Assembly: GCA_030604195.1 (NCBI GenBank)
Contig: JAUVWI010000020.1
Span: 1 to 49,497, forward strand
Length of the DNA stretch: 49,497 bases
Source: Spirochaetales bacterium
GTDB lineage: Bacteria > Spirochaetota > Spirochaetia > SZUA-6 > DRHE01
Reading direction: 5' to 3'
The position numbers and the translations under genes are program-made. Below the pieces are notes generated by a model that had not been told where the DNA came from, searched no databases, and worked only from the letters and a program-made list of their open reading frames with translations. Shown piece by piece: positions 8,787-17,370 of the stretch. Positions within the stretch are counted from its first letter, which is position 1. Every line of letters begins with the position of its first letter.

Positions 8787-8990
8787 AGAGGAAACACGGC
8801 ACATTCCCACTATGCCGGCATATAGAGCCGGCCGGCGGTCTATAAATTACTTCTGCGACCAAAGGAAGTCCTTTAAGGCAACCTAAATTTTAACTTTGTG
8901 ACAGAGCCTAAAAACCAACACCGAGACGGCATTCACTTGACTTGCAAGCAGTGATGTATTTCAATGAGCCCAGCTTCAGGAGGAGATTAT

Positions 8991-9437
8991 ATGCAGGAAA
9001 AAACAAAGATCGGCATAATTATCTGTAACCGCTACCGCAGATGCGCAGGCGGGAAGTGTTTCAGATCATTACGCAACAGGGAAGGAGCCTTCAACCGCTA
9101 CGTTGATATGGAGGTTGAGGTTGTGGGCTACACCAGCTGCGATGGCTGTCCCGGCGGAAATGTTGAATATACTGTGGATGAAATGATCGGAAATGGCGCC
9201 AGGGTAATACATCTTGCCACCGGCCTGATTGTAGGATACCCCCCATGCCCCAGCATTACCTATTTCAGCAATTTTATAAAAACCAGATATGGTCTTGAAG
9301 TAGTCTATGGCACCCATCCCATACCTGAAAAATACCTCAAGATGCACAATAAATTGGGAACCTGGAAAAACCCGGTGTGGCAGAAAATTATTGAGCCCAC
9401 AATGGCTAATGAAAAAACACGTCTATCCTATGATTAG
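8991..9437 (+). CDS. CGGC-domain protein (putative metal-binding)
   Basis: A 148-residue protein. Near the N-terminus RCAGGKCFRSL (17-27) matches the motif that names CGGC-domain proteins, followed by a second cysteine pair SCDGCPGG (49-56). A third part, GYPPCPS (about 90), adds another cysteine. The conserved cysteines suggest metal or Fe-S binding, but no biochemical role is established for the family as far as I know. I start it at the ATG at 8991, seven bases after AGGAGGAG; an in-frame ATG at 8964 lacks a ribosome site. Confidence 0.75.
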   Translation: MQEKTKIGIIICNRYRRCAGGKCFRSLRNREGAFNRYVDMEVEVVGYTSCDGCPGGNVEYTVDEMIGNGARVIHLATGLIVGYPPCPSITYFSNFIKTRYGLEVVYGTHPIPEKYLKMHNKLGTWKNPVWQKIIEPTMANEKTRLSYD

Positions 9438-9498
9438 CCCATCGCAGTGACCATGCACCGGAATACGCATTAAAGAAGAAAAGGAACCCGGTGTTATT

Positions 9499-10494
9499 AT
9501 GATAATCGATTCCACAGGTCTGAAAAAACTCTTAAGGAACTATCTGGCGGTTGAACAGAGGGAAGAGGGTCTGGTAATCCATCGCTTTACAAAGCGCCAG
9601 CTCTCAGTCTATGACTCAGAGGAAAGCTGGAAAATCCGTGCCAGACACCCGGCCGGCGTAAGCCTGGAGATGTTCACGAATGCCCGGCGCATCCGGCTGT
9701 TATTCTCCATTCTTGAAAAATCCCGGGAGTGGAGCTTTTTCGATCTTTTTGTAAACAACATCTTCTTAGACAGCCAGAGCGGCCATTCCTATGATGGAGT
9801 ACTTCATACTGTCGAATTTGAGTTTACGGGGAAACAGGGAAAAGACCCGCAGAGGGTAGCTATATATCTTCCCTATAATATCTACCTGGCCCTGCAGTCA
9901 GTGGAAGTAATTGATGGAGAGGCTCTACCGGTTACGGGAGCTATCCGTAAGAAGCTGCTATGCCTTGGTGATTCCATAACCCAGGGTATGGATGCATATT
10001 ATCCTTCAAACACCTTTCCCGTGCAGCTTGCAAGATTTTTCGAAATGGATCTATTGAATCAGGGAGTGGGCGGTTATATTTTTAATGCACACAGCCTTGA
10101 TGAAGAGATTTCCTATAAGCCGGATCTGGTGACTGTTGCCTATGGGACCAATGACTGGGGTAAATATTCAGAACATAAAGAATTCATGAGGGAATGCAGC
10201 CTATATATGCAAAGGCTTACTGATATCTTTTCAGAAGCTAAGATTTTTGTTATCACACCCCTGTGGCGGGCAGACAGTGACCAGCCTTCGCCCATGGGAC
10301 CCTTTTCCACTCTTCAGGAAACCATAAGCTCCGTATGCTCAGCCTATCCGCAGATTACAGTGCTGCCGGGAGTGAATATGATGCCCAATCTTAACCGCTA
10401 TTTCACGGATGGATTGCACCCGACGGACGAGGGCTACGGCCATTACAGCATCAACCTGATAAAGAGCCTGCTTGATAAGGGAGTTAAGTCGTGA
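9499..10494 (+). CDS. SGNH/GDSL-type esterase with N-terminal beta domain
   Basis: A 331-residue two-domain hydrolase. Residues 1-145 are rich in predicted strands and resemble the jelly-roll that precedes SGNH domains in CE2-type carbohydrate esterases. The catalytic part has all four blocks: GDSI (157-160, nucleophile Ser159), the Gly of VGGY (190-193), GTND (216-219) and DGLHPTDEGY (304-313, catalytic Asp304 and His307). There is no signal peptide, so it acts in the cytoplasm, probably deacylating an imported or phosphorylated compound such as an acetylated sugar. The next gene's ATG follows directly after its TGA, so the two are translationally coupled. Confidence 0.85.
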   Translation: MIIDSTGLKKLLRNYLAVEQREEGLVIHRFTKRQLSVYDSEESWKIRARHPAGVSLEMFTNARRIRLLFSILEKSREWSFFDLFVNNIFLDSQSGHSYDGVLHTVEFEFTGKQGKDPQRVAIYLPYNIYLALQSVEVIDGEALPVTGAIRKKLLCLGDSITQGMDAYYPSNTFPVQLARFFEMDLLNQGVGGYIFNAHSLDEEISYKPDLVTVAYGTNDWGKYSEHKEFMRECSLYMQRLTDIFSEAKIFVITPLWRADSDQPSPMGPFSTLQETISSVCSAYPQITVLPGVNMMPNLNRYFTDGLHPTDEGYGHYSINLIKSLLDKGVKS

Positions 10495-11358
10495 ATGTTA
10501 CGGAGCGGAAAGCTGTCTGCAGGTTATCCAGCAGAACAGCACTTGAAGTATGATAAGGACATTAATTTGGAAGAATATGTAACCATCAAAAAGAAAAACG
10601 GCGTCTTAAGGGGCATGATCCACATTCCCGATCAGGGCAAGGCTCCATATCCGGGCGTTATCCTCTACCACGGCTTTGCCGGTAACCGCATGGAACCCTC
10701 ATTCATCTTTGTCCGCCTCTCCCGGCTGCTTATGGCTAACAACATAGCGAGCGTGCGTTTCGATTTCCTGGGCAGCGGCGAAAGCGACGGTGACTTCGAA
10801 GAAATGACCCTTTCCTCTGAGATCGAAGACGCCTTCGCTATACTGGATTACTTTTCCGCGCGGCCGGAAATTGACCGGCAGAGCATCTTCCTTTTGGGTT
10901 TGAGCATGGGCGGCTCAATTGCCGGTTATGTAGCCGGCAGTAAAGAGAGTATAAGTAGTAAATCGAGTAACAGTGCTGCTTTTAAGGGTCTCATACTCTG
11001 GGCGGCTGCTGGTGAAATGAAAGAGCTGGCCAGGGAGCGTGATTCTGCTGATAAATCGCTTCCGACAAACAACCCCCTGGATAGAAAAGGGCTGAAGATA
11101 GGTATGAACTTTATAAATGATATTGAAAACCTGGAAATCATGAAAGTTACTTCACGCTTCCGCGGCCCAGGGTTGATTGTCCACGGCAGCGGGGATGAAA
11201 CAGTTCCGCCTGAGGTTGCACTTGAGTATAAAGGAATGTTCACCGGCCCCACCAGGTTCATATCCATTAAGGGGGCCGACCATGCTTTCGGCTCCATTCC
11301 CTGGCAGGAAGAACTTTTCAGCAATACATTGGAGTTCATCCTGGCCAATCTTTCCTGA
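10495..11358 (+). CDS. Alpha/beta hydrolase of the S33 / cinnamoyl-esterase-like group
   Basis: A 287-residue serine hydrolase. The oxyanion block is YHGFAGNR (58-65), the nucleophile elbow is GLSMGGS (135-141, Ser137), the acid is Asp234 in GSGDETVPP, and the base is His263 in GADHAFG. The FDFLGSGESDG stretch (89-99) is typical of the feruloyl/cinnamoyl esterase-like set. The start ATG touches the stop of the SGNH esterase, so the two hydrolases are co-made. Together they could strip two kinds of ester from one substrate; that is inference. No signal peptide is seen. The first 25 residues are unlike the family and a start further in is possible. Confidence 0.85.
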   Translation: MLRSGKLSAGYPAEQHLKYDKDINLEEYVTIKKKNGVLRGMIHIPDQGKAPYPGVILYHGFAGNRMEPSFIFVRLSRLLMANNIASVRFDFLGSGESDGDFEEMTLSSEIEDAFAILDYFSARPEIDRQSIFLLGLSMGGSIAGYVAGSKESISSKSSNSAAFKGLILWAAAGEMKELARERDSADKSLPTNNPLDRKGLKIGMNFINDIENLEIMKVTSRFRGPGLIVHGSGDETVPPEVALEYKGMFTGPTRFISIKGADHAFGSIPWQEELFSNTLEFILANLS

Positions 11359-11400
11359 CCGCTATATATTGGAACAATTCTTTAGTGGCAGAAAATTAGT

Positions 11401-11421
11401 GAGCCCTCGTTAAGGGTTTTT
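11401..11421 (+). terminator. Weak candidate terminator after the alpha/beta hydrolase
   Basis: GAGCCCT (11401-11407) can pair with AGGGTTT (11413-11419), with two G-T pairs, and the 3' arm runs on into a T-tract ending at 11421. Only four strong pairs form, so this may be a partial stop before the sucrose-phosphate synthase gene. Confidence 0.35.
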
Positions 11422-11460
11422 AGAAACATGCGCATATCTATTTCAAAATTGTTTTGATCT

Positions 11461-13653
11461 ATGATAAACTTAATAAGAATGCAAAACCTCTATATTCAGT
11501 TATTCAGTATCCACGGACTGGTTCGCGGCACAAATGTTGAGATGGGTCGTAACGCAGACACCGGAGGCCAGGTCAAATACGTACTGGAACTAGCCCGGGC
11601 CCTTGGTGAAAGAGAAGAGGTTCGTAAGGTTGATCTGTTCACGCGACTGATCCGCGAAAAGACGTTTTCCACCGCTTACAGTCGGCCCATAGAGAAACTC
11701 TCAAATAAAACACGCATTATTCGGATCCAGTGCGGAGGCGGCAAGTATATCCGCAAAGAGCTGCTCTGGCCTCACCTTGATGAATATATCGATCGGGTTC
11801 TCAAGTTTATAAAAGACGAGAATGATATTCCCGATATTATTCACGGCCATTACGCTGATGCCGGTTATGTCGGCAAGGAACTGGCAACCCTTCTGGGGGC
11901 TCCTCTTGTTTTTACCGGGCATTCTTTGGGTCGGATAAAAAAACAGAGACTATTGGAGGATGGGCTCAAAGAAGAAGAAATAGAAAAGCAGTATCATATC
12001 GAACAGAGAATTCATGCCGAGGAAGAAATCCTCGGCATGGCCGATAAGATCATTGCCAGCACCCATCAGGAGGTGGAAGAGCAATATGCTTTCTATGAAT
12101 CAAGTCCTTCGACTGATTTCCAGGTGATTCCACCGGGGATCGATCTGAGTCGTTTTTTCCCCTTTTTTGATGAGACCTTCACTGATATTGAGGCAGTCGA
12201 AGAAAGAGATAATATCAAGCAAGCTCAATTCTATATGCAGAAAGAACTGGAGCGGTTCCTTAGTAACCCGGAGAAACCATTTATCCTCGCCCTGTCGCGC
12301 CCGGATCGGAATAAAAACATCACCGGTCTTATATCCGCCTATGGGATGGATAAAGAGCTGCAGGCTATCTCCAACCTGGCCGTTTTTGCCGGTATCCGTA
12401 AAGACATTACCAACAAGGATGAAAATGAGCGGCAGGTGCTGACCGAACTGCTGCTGCTCATGGATAAGTACGATCTGTATGGAAAGCTGGCCATTCCCAA
12501 GCGCCACGATTTCGAGTATGAGGTTCCTGAGCTGTACCGTATGGCAGCGCGATCCCAAGGCGTATTTGTCAATCCCTCGTTCAACGAAAACTTTGGTCTT
12601 ACCCTCATCGAGGCTGCAGCCAGCGGACTACCGATTGTAGCCACCGATGATGGTGGGCCGCAGGATATTATTCACAACTGCCAAAACGGCATTCTCGTTG
12701 ATGTCACCAACCACGAGGCAATTGCCTCCGCATTAAAGAAAATCTTGATTAATGCAGAGCTCTGGAAGGAGTATTCTCAGAACGGGGTTCAATATGCTCG
12801 TTCCCATTACTCCTGGCAAACGCATTGCAGACAGTACCTGGACCAGGCACAGAATCTGCCCCTTCAAATACAGGCTGAAGAACAACCACCCGACCGGGGG
12901 ACTGTAGGAAAGCGGCTGACGAAGCTAAAAAAGCTGTTTATCACCGATATCGATGACACACTAATCGGAAATGATGAAGCCCTTAACGAGCTCTTACGGT
13001 TGATTGAAGACAATCGCGACCGAATCGGTTTCGGAGTAGCCACCGGACGAGATATTGACTCGGTTATCGAAGTCATAGAAGCCTATAATCTTTCTCACCC
13101 CGACATCATCATTTCTTCGGTAGGAACAGAAATTTACTACGGTCCCAAACTCCTGCCCGACAAAGGATGGCGAACCCACATTTCAGCAAGATGGGATCGA
13201 AGCGGCATCAAAACTATTTTAGATGGACTTAAATTTCTATCCCCTCAAGAAGAGAGGGCACAGCGGAAGTATAAGTTAAGCTACTATATAGAAAACCCCG
13301 AAGAAAACCTCGCGCATATCCATTATTTGCTCACCAGAAATCGGCTGCGTTACAATATTATATACTCGGGCGGCAGGTTTCTGGATATTCTTCCCTACAA
13401 AGCATCAAAAGGGAAAGCAGTTCGCTATCTGCACTACAAATGGAATGTTCCCCTCTCAAATATCCTGGTGTCCGGCGATTCCGGGAATGATGAAGAAATG
13501 CTGCGCGGCGAGTTGCTCGGAGTTGTGGTTGGAAATTACAGCCCGGAACTGGACCAGCTGCGGGGCCAACGACATATCTATTTTGCCAAAAAAACCCACG
13601 CCGCGGGTATTCTTGAGGGCTTCAAGCAATATGCATTTGACTCCGAAAATTAA
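11461..13653 (+). CDS. Bifunctional sucrose-phosphate synthase / sucrose-phosphate phosphatase
   Basis: A 730-residue fusion. Residues about 8-470 are a GT-B family 4 glycosyltransferase of the sucrose-synthase/SPS group: MGRNADTGGQVKYV (28-41), TGHSLGRIK (152-160) and the nucleotide-sugar-binding FNENFGLTLIEA (about 373-384). Residues about 490-725 are a HAD-IIB phosphatase of the sucrose-phosphatase type: DIDDTL (catalytic aspartates near 495), ATGRDID, SVGTEIYYG and SGDSGNDEEM. It should make sucrose-6-phosphate from UDP-glucose and fructose-6-phosphate and then remove the phosphate. In bacteria this usually serves osmoprotection. The start is ambiguous (ATG 11461 or 11479) because no clear ribosome site is visible. 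A glycosidase-like gene follows 33 bases later. Confidence 0.9.
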   Translation: MINLIRMQNLYIQLFSIHGLVRGTNVEMGRNADTGGQVKYVLELARALGEREEVRKVDLFTRLIREKTFSTAYSRPIEKLSNKTRIIRIQCGGGKYIRKELLWPHLDEYIDRVLKFIKDENDIPDIIHGHYADAGYVGKELATLLGAPLVFTGHSLGRIKKQRLLEDGLKEEEIEKQYHIEQRIHAEEEILGMADKIIASTHQEVEEQYAFYESSPSTDFQVIPPGIDLSRFFPFFDETFTDIEAVEERDNIKQAQFYMQKELERFLSNPEKPFILALSRPDRNKNITGLISAYGMDKELQAISNLAVFAGIRKDITNKDENERQVLTELLLLMDKYDLYGKLAIPKRHDFEYEVPELYRMAARSQGVFVNPSFNENFGLTLIEAAASGLPIVATDDGGPQDIIHNCQNGILVDVTNHEAIASALKKILINAELWKEYSQNGVQYARSHYSWQTHCRQYLDQAQNLPLQIQAEEQPPDRGTVGKRLTKLKKLFITDIDDTLIGNDEALNELLRLIEDNRDRIGFGVATGRDIDSVIEVIEAYNLSHPDIIISSVGTEIYYGPKLLPDKGWRTHISARWDRSGIKTILDGLKFLSPQEERAQRKYKLSYYIENPEENLAHIHYLLTRNRLRYNIIYSGGRFLDILPYKASKGKAVRYLHYKWNVPLSNILVSGDSGNDEEMLRGELLGVVVGNYSPELDQLRGQRHIYFAKKTHAAGILEGFKQYAFDSEN

Positions 13654-13686
13654 ATTTGAAATCACTTATTTTTTGGAATAATACTT

Positions 13687-15168
13687 ATGTACACTGGATC
13701 AGGTTTTAGCTCATTTGAACTGGGAGATGTTGATGTTGTCTATGATAACGGGCTATTTCATCTTTTCCATCTGGTAATTCCCAATCATGATTATATCGCT
13801 CATGCCACAAGCAGGAACGGACTGGAGTGGAAAAGGGTTCAGAATGCTCTATTCATCGGAGAGCCTGGAGAGTGGGATGATGACATGCTATGGACAATGC
13901 ATCTATCCAGAGACCCGGAGCGCTTGAATGGATGGCGTATGTTCTACACGGGTATTGCAAGGAGAGAGAAAGGAAGAATACAGCGGGTTGGGATGGCTCG
14001 CTCAAAAGATCTTCTTTCCTGGGAAAAAGATAGATCCGGTTCTTATCCTCTTTCTATTGAAGGCCCCCATTACGAAAACAATCTCCTTGAAGGAAGAGGG
14101 TGGGTAAGCTGCAGAGATCCTTTTTTTTATCAAGAGGGTAAGGTTAGGATTCTTTTAGTAAATGCCAGAACCTGCAGAGGTCCTGTAATACGGCGCGGTT
14201 GTGTAGGGGTGGCCAGGGAAGTTGAGCCAAATAAATTTACCTGGTTGCCGCCTCTCTATTATCCACGAATGTATGATGATGTAGAGGTCCCGAATATTCT
14301 AAAAATACAGGATATGTATTATCTGTTTGGAGGAATCAGGGAAGACGTCAAAGTGCACTACTGGTACTCCTCTTCTCTTTTTGGGGAATACAAATCTTTT
14401 TTTGATAACAACCTGCTTCCAAATGGCAACTATGCAGCCAGGATCAAGAAAATGGAGGATGGACGTATTCTACTATGGAATTTTTTTGTTAACGACCAGG
14501 ACCCTATACCTGTCAGATTGCTGCCTCCACCAAAAGAAGTTGTTCTATCCCCTGATGGACATCTATTTTTAACATCGTACCGGAATTTTGACAGGGTTGT
14601 AAGAAAAACCATACATCTGCCTTCAAAATGTTCTGTTAATACTCTCCTTGACAACCCTTCTGCTTCGTTTTGTATCGAAGGAGATAAAATACAATTAAGA
14701 TCAGGAAGCGGATATGAAATATTTGTTATTCAGCACGCAGTCTCTAATTTCCGAATGAGTTATCGAATCAAAATGTCAGGACGAGGAAAAACCGGTATTT
14801 TTTTCCGAGGAGATGAAGAAGCAAATGGTTATTATATCAGACTGGATTTGATGAAAGGAATGGCCCATGTTTACACGTGGGGAAAAAATGAAATGGGGAA
14901 AATTGACAGCTTCTTTTTATATAAGCATCTTCAAGGGAATGCGTTTAGCGTAAACAAGGAAAGATGTTATGATGTCCAGCTAATCTGTTATGGCGGGTAT
15001 ATTGAATTTTCTATTGGTGGGAGAATAATGCTCAGCTTAATAGATATCCAATATATTCAGCAGGAAAAAGTTGGTTTTTATATTGAAAGCGCTGATATAT
15101 GGCTTGAGAATCTGAAAATTGACGTTCTAGATGGCCCAAAAGATGAAGAATATGGACCTCTTTTGTAA
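13687..15168 (+). CDS. GH32/GH43-like five-bladed propeller glycosidase with C-terminal beta-sandwich
   Basis: A 493-residue protein. The first 310 residues look like a five-bladed beta-propeller hydrolase: acidic first blade GDVDVVYDNG (13-22), SCRDPFF (141-147, the RDP transition-state motif of GH32/GH68/GH43) and DDVEVPN (197-203, candidate acid Glu200). Residues about 330-480 form a beta-sandwich (GKTGIFFRG, GYYIRLDL) like the LamG/DUF1080 fold. There is no signal peptide. Being 33 bases after the sucrose synthase/phosphatase gene suggests a beta-fructosidase acting on sucrose made in the same cell, or a transglycosylase extending it. It is visibly A+T-richer than its partner gene, so it may have joined it later. 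The substrate is inferred from context only. Confidence 0.65.
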   Translation: MYTGSGFSSFELGDVDVVYDNGLFHLFHLVIPNHDYIAHATSRNGLEWKRVQNALFIGEPGEWDDDMLWTMHLSRDPERLNGWRMFYTGIARREKGRIQRVGMARSKDLLSWEKDRSGSYPLSIEGPHYENNLLEGRGWVSCRDPFFYQEGKVRILLVNARTCRGPVIRRGCVGVAREVEPNKFTWLPPLYYPRMYDDVEVPNILKIQDMYYLFGGIREDVKVHYWYSSSLFGEYKSFFDNNLLPNGNYAARIKKMEDGRILLWNFFVNDQDPIPVRLLPPPKEVVLSPDGHLFLTSYRNFDRVVRKTIHLPSKCSVNTLLDNPSASFCIEGDKIQLRSGSGYEIFVIQHAVSNFRMSYRIKMSGRGKTGIFFRGDEEANGYYIRLDLMKGMAHVYTWGKNEMGKIDSFFLYKHLQGNAFSVNKERCYDVQLICYGGYIEFSIGGRIMLSLIDIQYIQQEKVGFYIESADIWLENLKIDVLDGPKDEEYGPLL

Positions 15169-15228
15169 TGCAGGGATTTCTGAATGCTTTAAGCATTGGG
15201 GGGTTCGCAGATGCCGACAGGCCTCTGA

Positions 15229-16083
15229 TCAATCACTATTATCGGAATTACTAATAGAGACCGGCAAAGGTTCTGTAGCTGATCCGGCATACAGGCTTAG
15301 GTGAGGGAAAGGAATTTCAATTCCTTCACCATCGAACTTTTCCTTGATGTCCTGCATGACGGAGTTTTTCAGAGCCAGGTAATCGGTTTTGTAGAACCAG
15401 AGGCCAAATAGAAACTCCATGCCGAACTCACCAAAATCAGTGAACAATATCAGAGGCTGCGGCTCATCCAGACATAAGGGATTGTTCGCTGCAACGTTTT
15501 GAAGCGCATCCTTTACCTTACTTATGCTGCTCTTATAGGCCACCTTCAGCTTAATGTCCATTCGGCGTATCGGATAGCGCGTAATGTTGGTTATTTCGGT
15601 GTTGATCAACTTTTCATTGGGTATGCGAATAAAGAGATTGTCAAAGGTATTTATTTTAACAGATAAGAGATCAATAGATTGAACCACACCAAAGGTCTTA
15701 TCCACACGAATTACATCTCCAACTTCAAATGGTTTTTCCGAGATCAGAAATAGTCCACTGATCAGGTTCGACATGCTGGTCTGCGAAGCAAAGCCAATGG
15801 CAATACCCGCAATTCCTGCTGCTCCAAGCAGCGCGCCGACTTTCACCCCCAGAAGCTGCAGAATAATGATTAAGACAATCACAGCGCAGGAATAATACAC
15901 AGCCTTTCTGATTAGCATGCTGTACTGACGCGTGAGGTACTTTTTCGATATCCTTCCGATCAAAGCAGATACCACTCTGGTAACAATAATTCCTACCACG
16001 AAAACTAATATAACCAGAAGGAGTTTCTCCAAACGGTTCCTGGTAAAAAAGGTAATAAAATAATTCAAAACCTCTGCAAACAC
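15229..16083 (-). CDS. MscS-type small mechanosensitive channel
   Basis: A 284-residue inner-membrane protein with three hydrophobic segments (about 20-40, 60-80 and 83-113). The third is the Gly/Ala-rich pore helix GAAGIAGIAIGFASQTS (87-103), followed by the MscS signature PFEVGDVIRV (118-127) and the cytoplasmic cage domain. It lets solutes out when the membrane is stretched by hypo-osmotic shock. The start is GTG, with AAAGGAG nine bases upstream. It lies 19 bases after the DUF432-type gene on the same strand, so the pair is co-transcribed. It converges on the sucrose genes, which would load the cell with the solute this channel can release. Confidence 0.92.
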   Translation of the reverse strand: MFAEVLNYFITFFTRNRLEKLLLVILVFVVGIIVTRVVSALIGRISKKYLTRQYSMLIRKAVYYSCAVIVLIIILQLLGVKVGALLGAAGIAGIAIGFASQTSMSNLISGLFLISEKPFEVGDVIRVDKTFGVVQSIDLLSVKINTFDNLFIRIPNEKLINTEITNITRYPIRRMDIKLKVAYKSSISKVKDALQNVAANNPLCLDEPQPLILFTDFGEFGMEFLFGLWFYKTDYLALKNSVMQDIKEKFDGEGIEIPFPHLSLYAGSATEPLPVSISNSDNSD

Positions 16084-16102
16084 AGCTTTAATTCTCCTTT
16101 GG

Positions 16103-16942
16103 TTAGAATCCGGTTATATTTTTTAAGAAGTGAAAACTCTTCTTTACCAGGTTTTTACTGACCGGTTTTCTAGCTTTAAAAATTATTTCTCCAACCTCTT
16201 TGTATTGCAATACGTCCTTCGAGAAGTTAATCCGGCTAACCTGCCCCACTCCGCGGAACTCTACTTCTACCTGGTTGGTCCAGAGAGCAGAGGATCCCCG
16301 GTATATACTCAGATGCTCCGTACGCACACAGAGGCTTTGAAAATCCAGCTCAGCCAAAGATTTGTTCGTGATGGAAACAGGGCATATTGCCTGATGAACT
16401 TTCGGACGGACTTCATCCAGTATGCCGGCCGCGGCTGTCTTTAGTGCATAGCAAAGCTCACCTGCCGTAGTGTCTCCAAACCAGGTGTTGGATAAAACCT
16501 CTGTAGACAACTCGCAAAGAGTCACAGGATTTTCCAGCCCCACCTCAATGCGCACCCAGACAGGCAGAGCTATAAAGAAAAGGGTCTTGCTCCCGGCCGT
16601 CACTTTTAGCAACTGTTCAGGTCGAAGGACCACCGGCCGGTCCGGCATAGCCGGTATTAGTTGAACCCTATTTTTTCCTTCGCCGGTTGCCCAGCGGTTC
16701 CAGGTTAAACCAGCCTGCTTCTTTCGATCCCGGCTGATGTTCAGCTTAGCAGAGCCCGATTCTTTTAATTCTCGTTCGTGGGCTACATACCAATCCTGAT
16801 GAACGTGTTTAATCCAGACATGGAGGGAACCAATAACTGCGTGATAGCAGAGATCAGGCTCTAAGGTGTACACCTGCCATGGATTTATGGATGGATTGGA
16901 GGCTCCCTTTACATGGTGTCCGCCAGTTTGGATTTCATTCAT
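16103..16942 (-). CDS. DUF432-type protein preceding the MscS channel
   Basis: A 279-residue soluble protein without a signal peptide or membrane segment. It is mostly predicted beta-strand and reads like the DUF432 family of archaea and bacteria, whose members I recall next to MscS genes; this naming is by pattern, not search. Features are WQVYTLEP near the start, RPVVLRPEQLLKV (105-117), the strand-rich PVWVRIEVGLENPVTLCELSTEV, and a basic C-terminus. It is the first gene of a two-gene unit with MscS. A role in assembling or modulating the channel is inference. No good Shine-Dalgarno sequence precedes the ATG at 16942; an ATTATA (TATAAT on the minus strand, 16943-16948) lies directly upstream. 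Confidence 0.55.
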   Translation of the reverse strand: MNEIQTGGHHVKGASNPSINPWQVYTLEPDLCYHAVIGSLHVWIKHVHQDWYVAHERELKESGSAKLNISRDRKKQAGLTWNRWATGEGKNRVQLIPAMPDRPVVLRPEQLLKVTAGSKTLFFIALPVWVRIEVGLENPVTLCELSTEVLSNTWFGDTTAGELCYALKTAAAGILDEVRPKVHQAICPVSITNKSLAELDFQSLCVRTEHLSIYRGSSALWTNQVEVEFRGVGQVSRINFSKDVLQYKEVGEIIFKARKPVSKNLVKKSFHFLKNITGF

Positions 16943-16957
16943 ATTATAAGCAGTCTA

Positions 16958-17202
16958 TCATAAATGCTGAATTAAGAAAGCTTTGAAGAAATAACCTTTT
17001 TCTTTGAGATCGAGGACGGCTTCAATATACTGGAATATTTGACCGGGTGGCCGGCAGTAAAGGGGTTGATATTAAGGGGATCAGAGATGTCATAAGTCAC
17101 CAGCCCCCTTATATTCCATCTCATGCTCTTCAGGGCAGATGACACTTCCGTCTTCATTCCTCGTAAATCGATCAAGTGAATATTCAGCTTTTCCAGTTCC
17201 AT
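16958..17202 (-). pseudogene. Short coding remnant with a likely frameshift
   Basis: This fills most of the 428-base gap between the DUF432 and LEA14 genes. From the ATG at 17202 the frame reads MELEKLNIHLIDLRGMK and continues to NINPFTAGHPV, then turns into Ser/Lys-rich low-quality sequence ending at 16972. In another frame the same stretch reads FQYIEAVLDLKEKGYFFKAF and stops at 16958. The join of the two halves makes a plausible 80-residue protein, so I suspect a one- or two-base shift near 17040. No family was recognised. If there was no shift, the first frame would be a 76-residue hypothetical gene. Confidence 0.3.
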
Positions 17203-17310
17203 CCTTTTTGCGACCTTTGCATATTTGTTAAGTAAAAAATGGATAAATTGTGAATTGCATTGCCAATTTATCCACTTCACTGGAAAATCCTTGAGTTTTC
17301 TCCTGGTTCC

Positions 17311-17339
17311 TTGATTTCCCGTCCCTCCTGTGATATAAG
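17311..17339 (+). promoter_or_regulatory. Promoter of the LEA14-like lipoprotein gene
   Basis: TTGATT (17311-17316) and TATAAG (17334-17339) are 17 bases apart and would start transcription about 25 bases before the GTG start. AGGAGG lies between the start point and the GTG. This is a compact sigma-70-type arrangement. Confidence 0.55.
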
Positions 17340-17370
17340 TCTCACTATCAATACCTATAGGAGGTGCAAC

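Noticed and set aside
8866-8884. 19-base exact match (AAGTCCTTTAAGGCAACCT) with 18760-18778
   Set aside because: One copy lies in a gap and the other inside the histidine kinase gene, with no extension, palindrome or flanking similarity. Probably chance or a conserved codon stretch.
15183-15197. Perfect palindrome AATGCTTTAAGCATT between convergent genes
   Set aside because: It is A+T-rich with no loop and no T-run, too weak to call a terminator.
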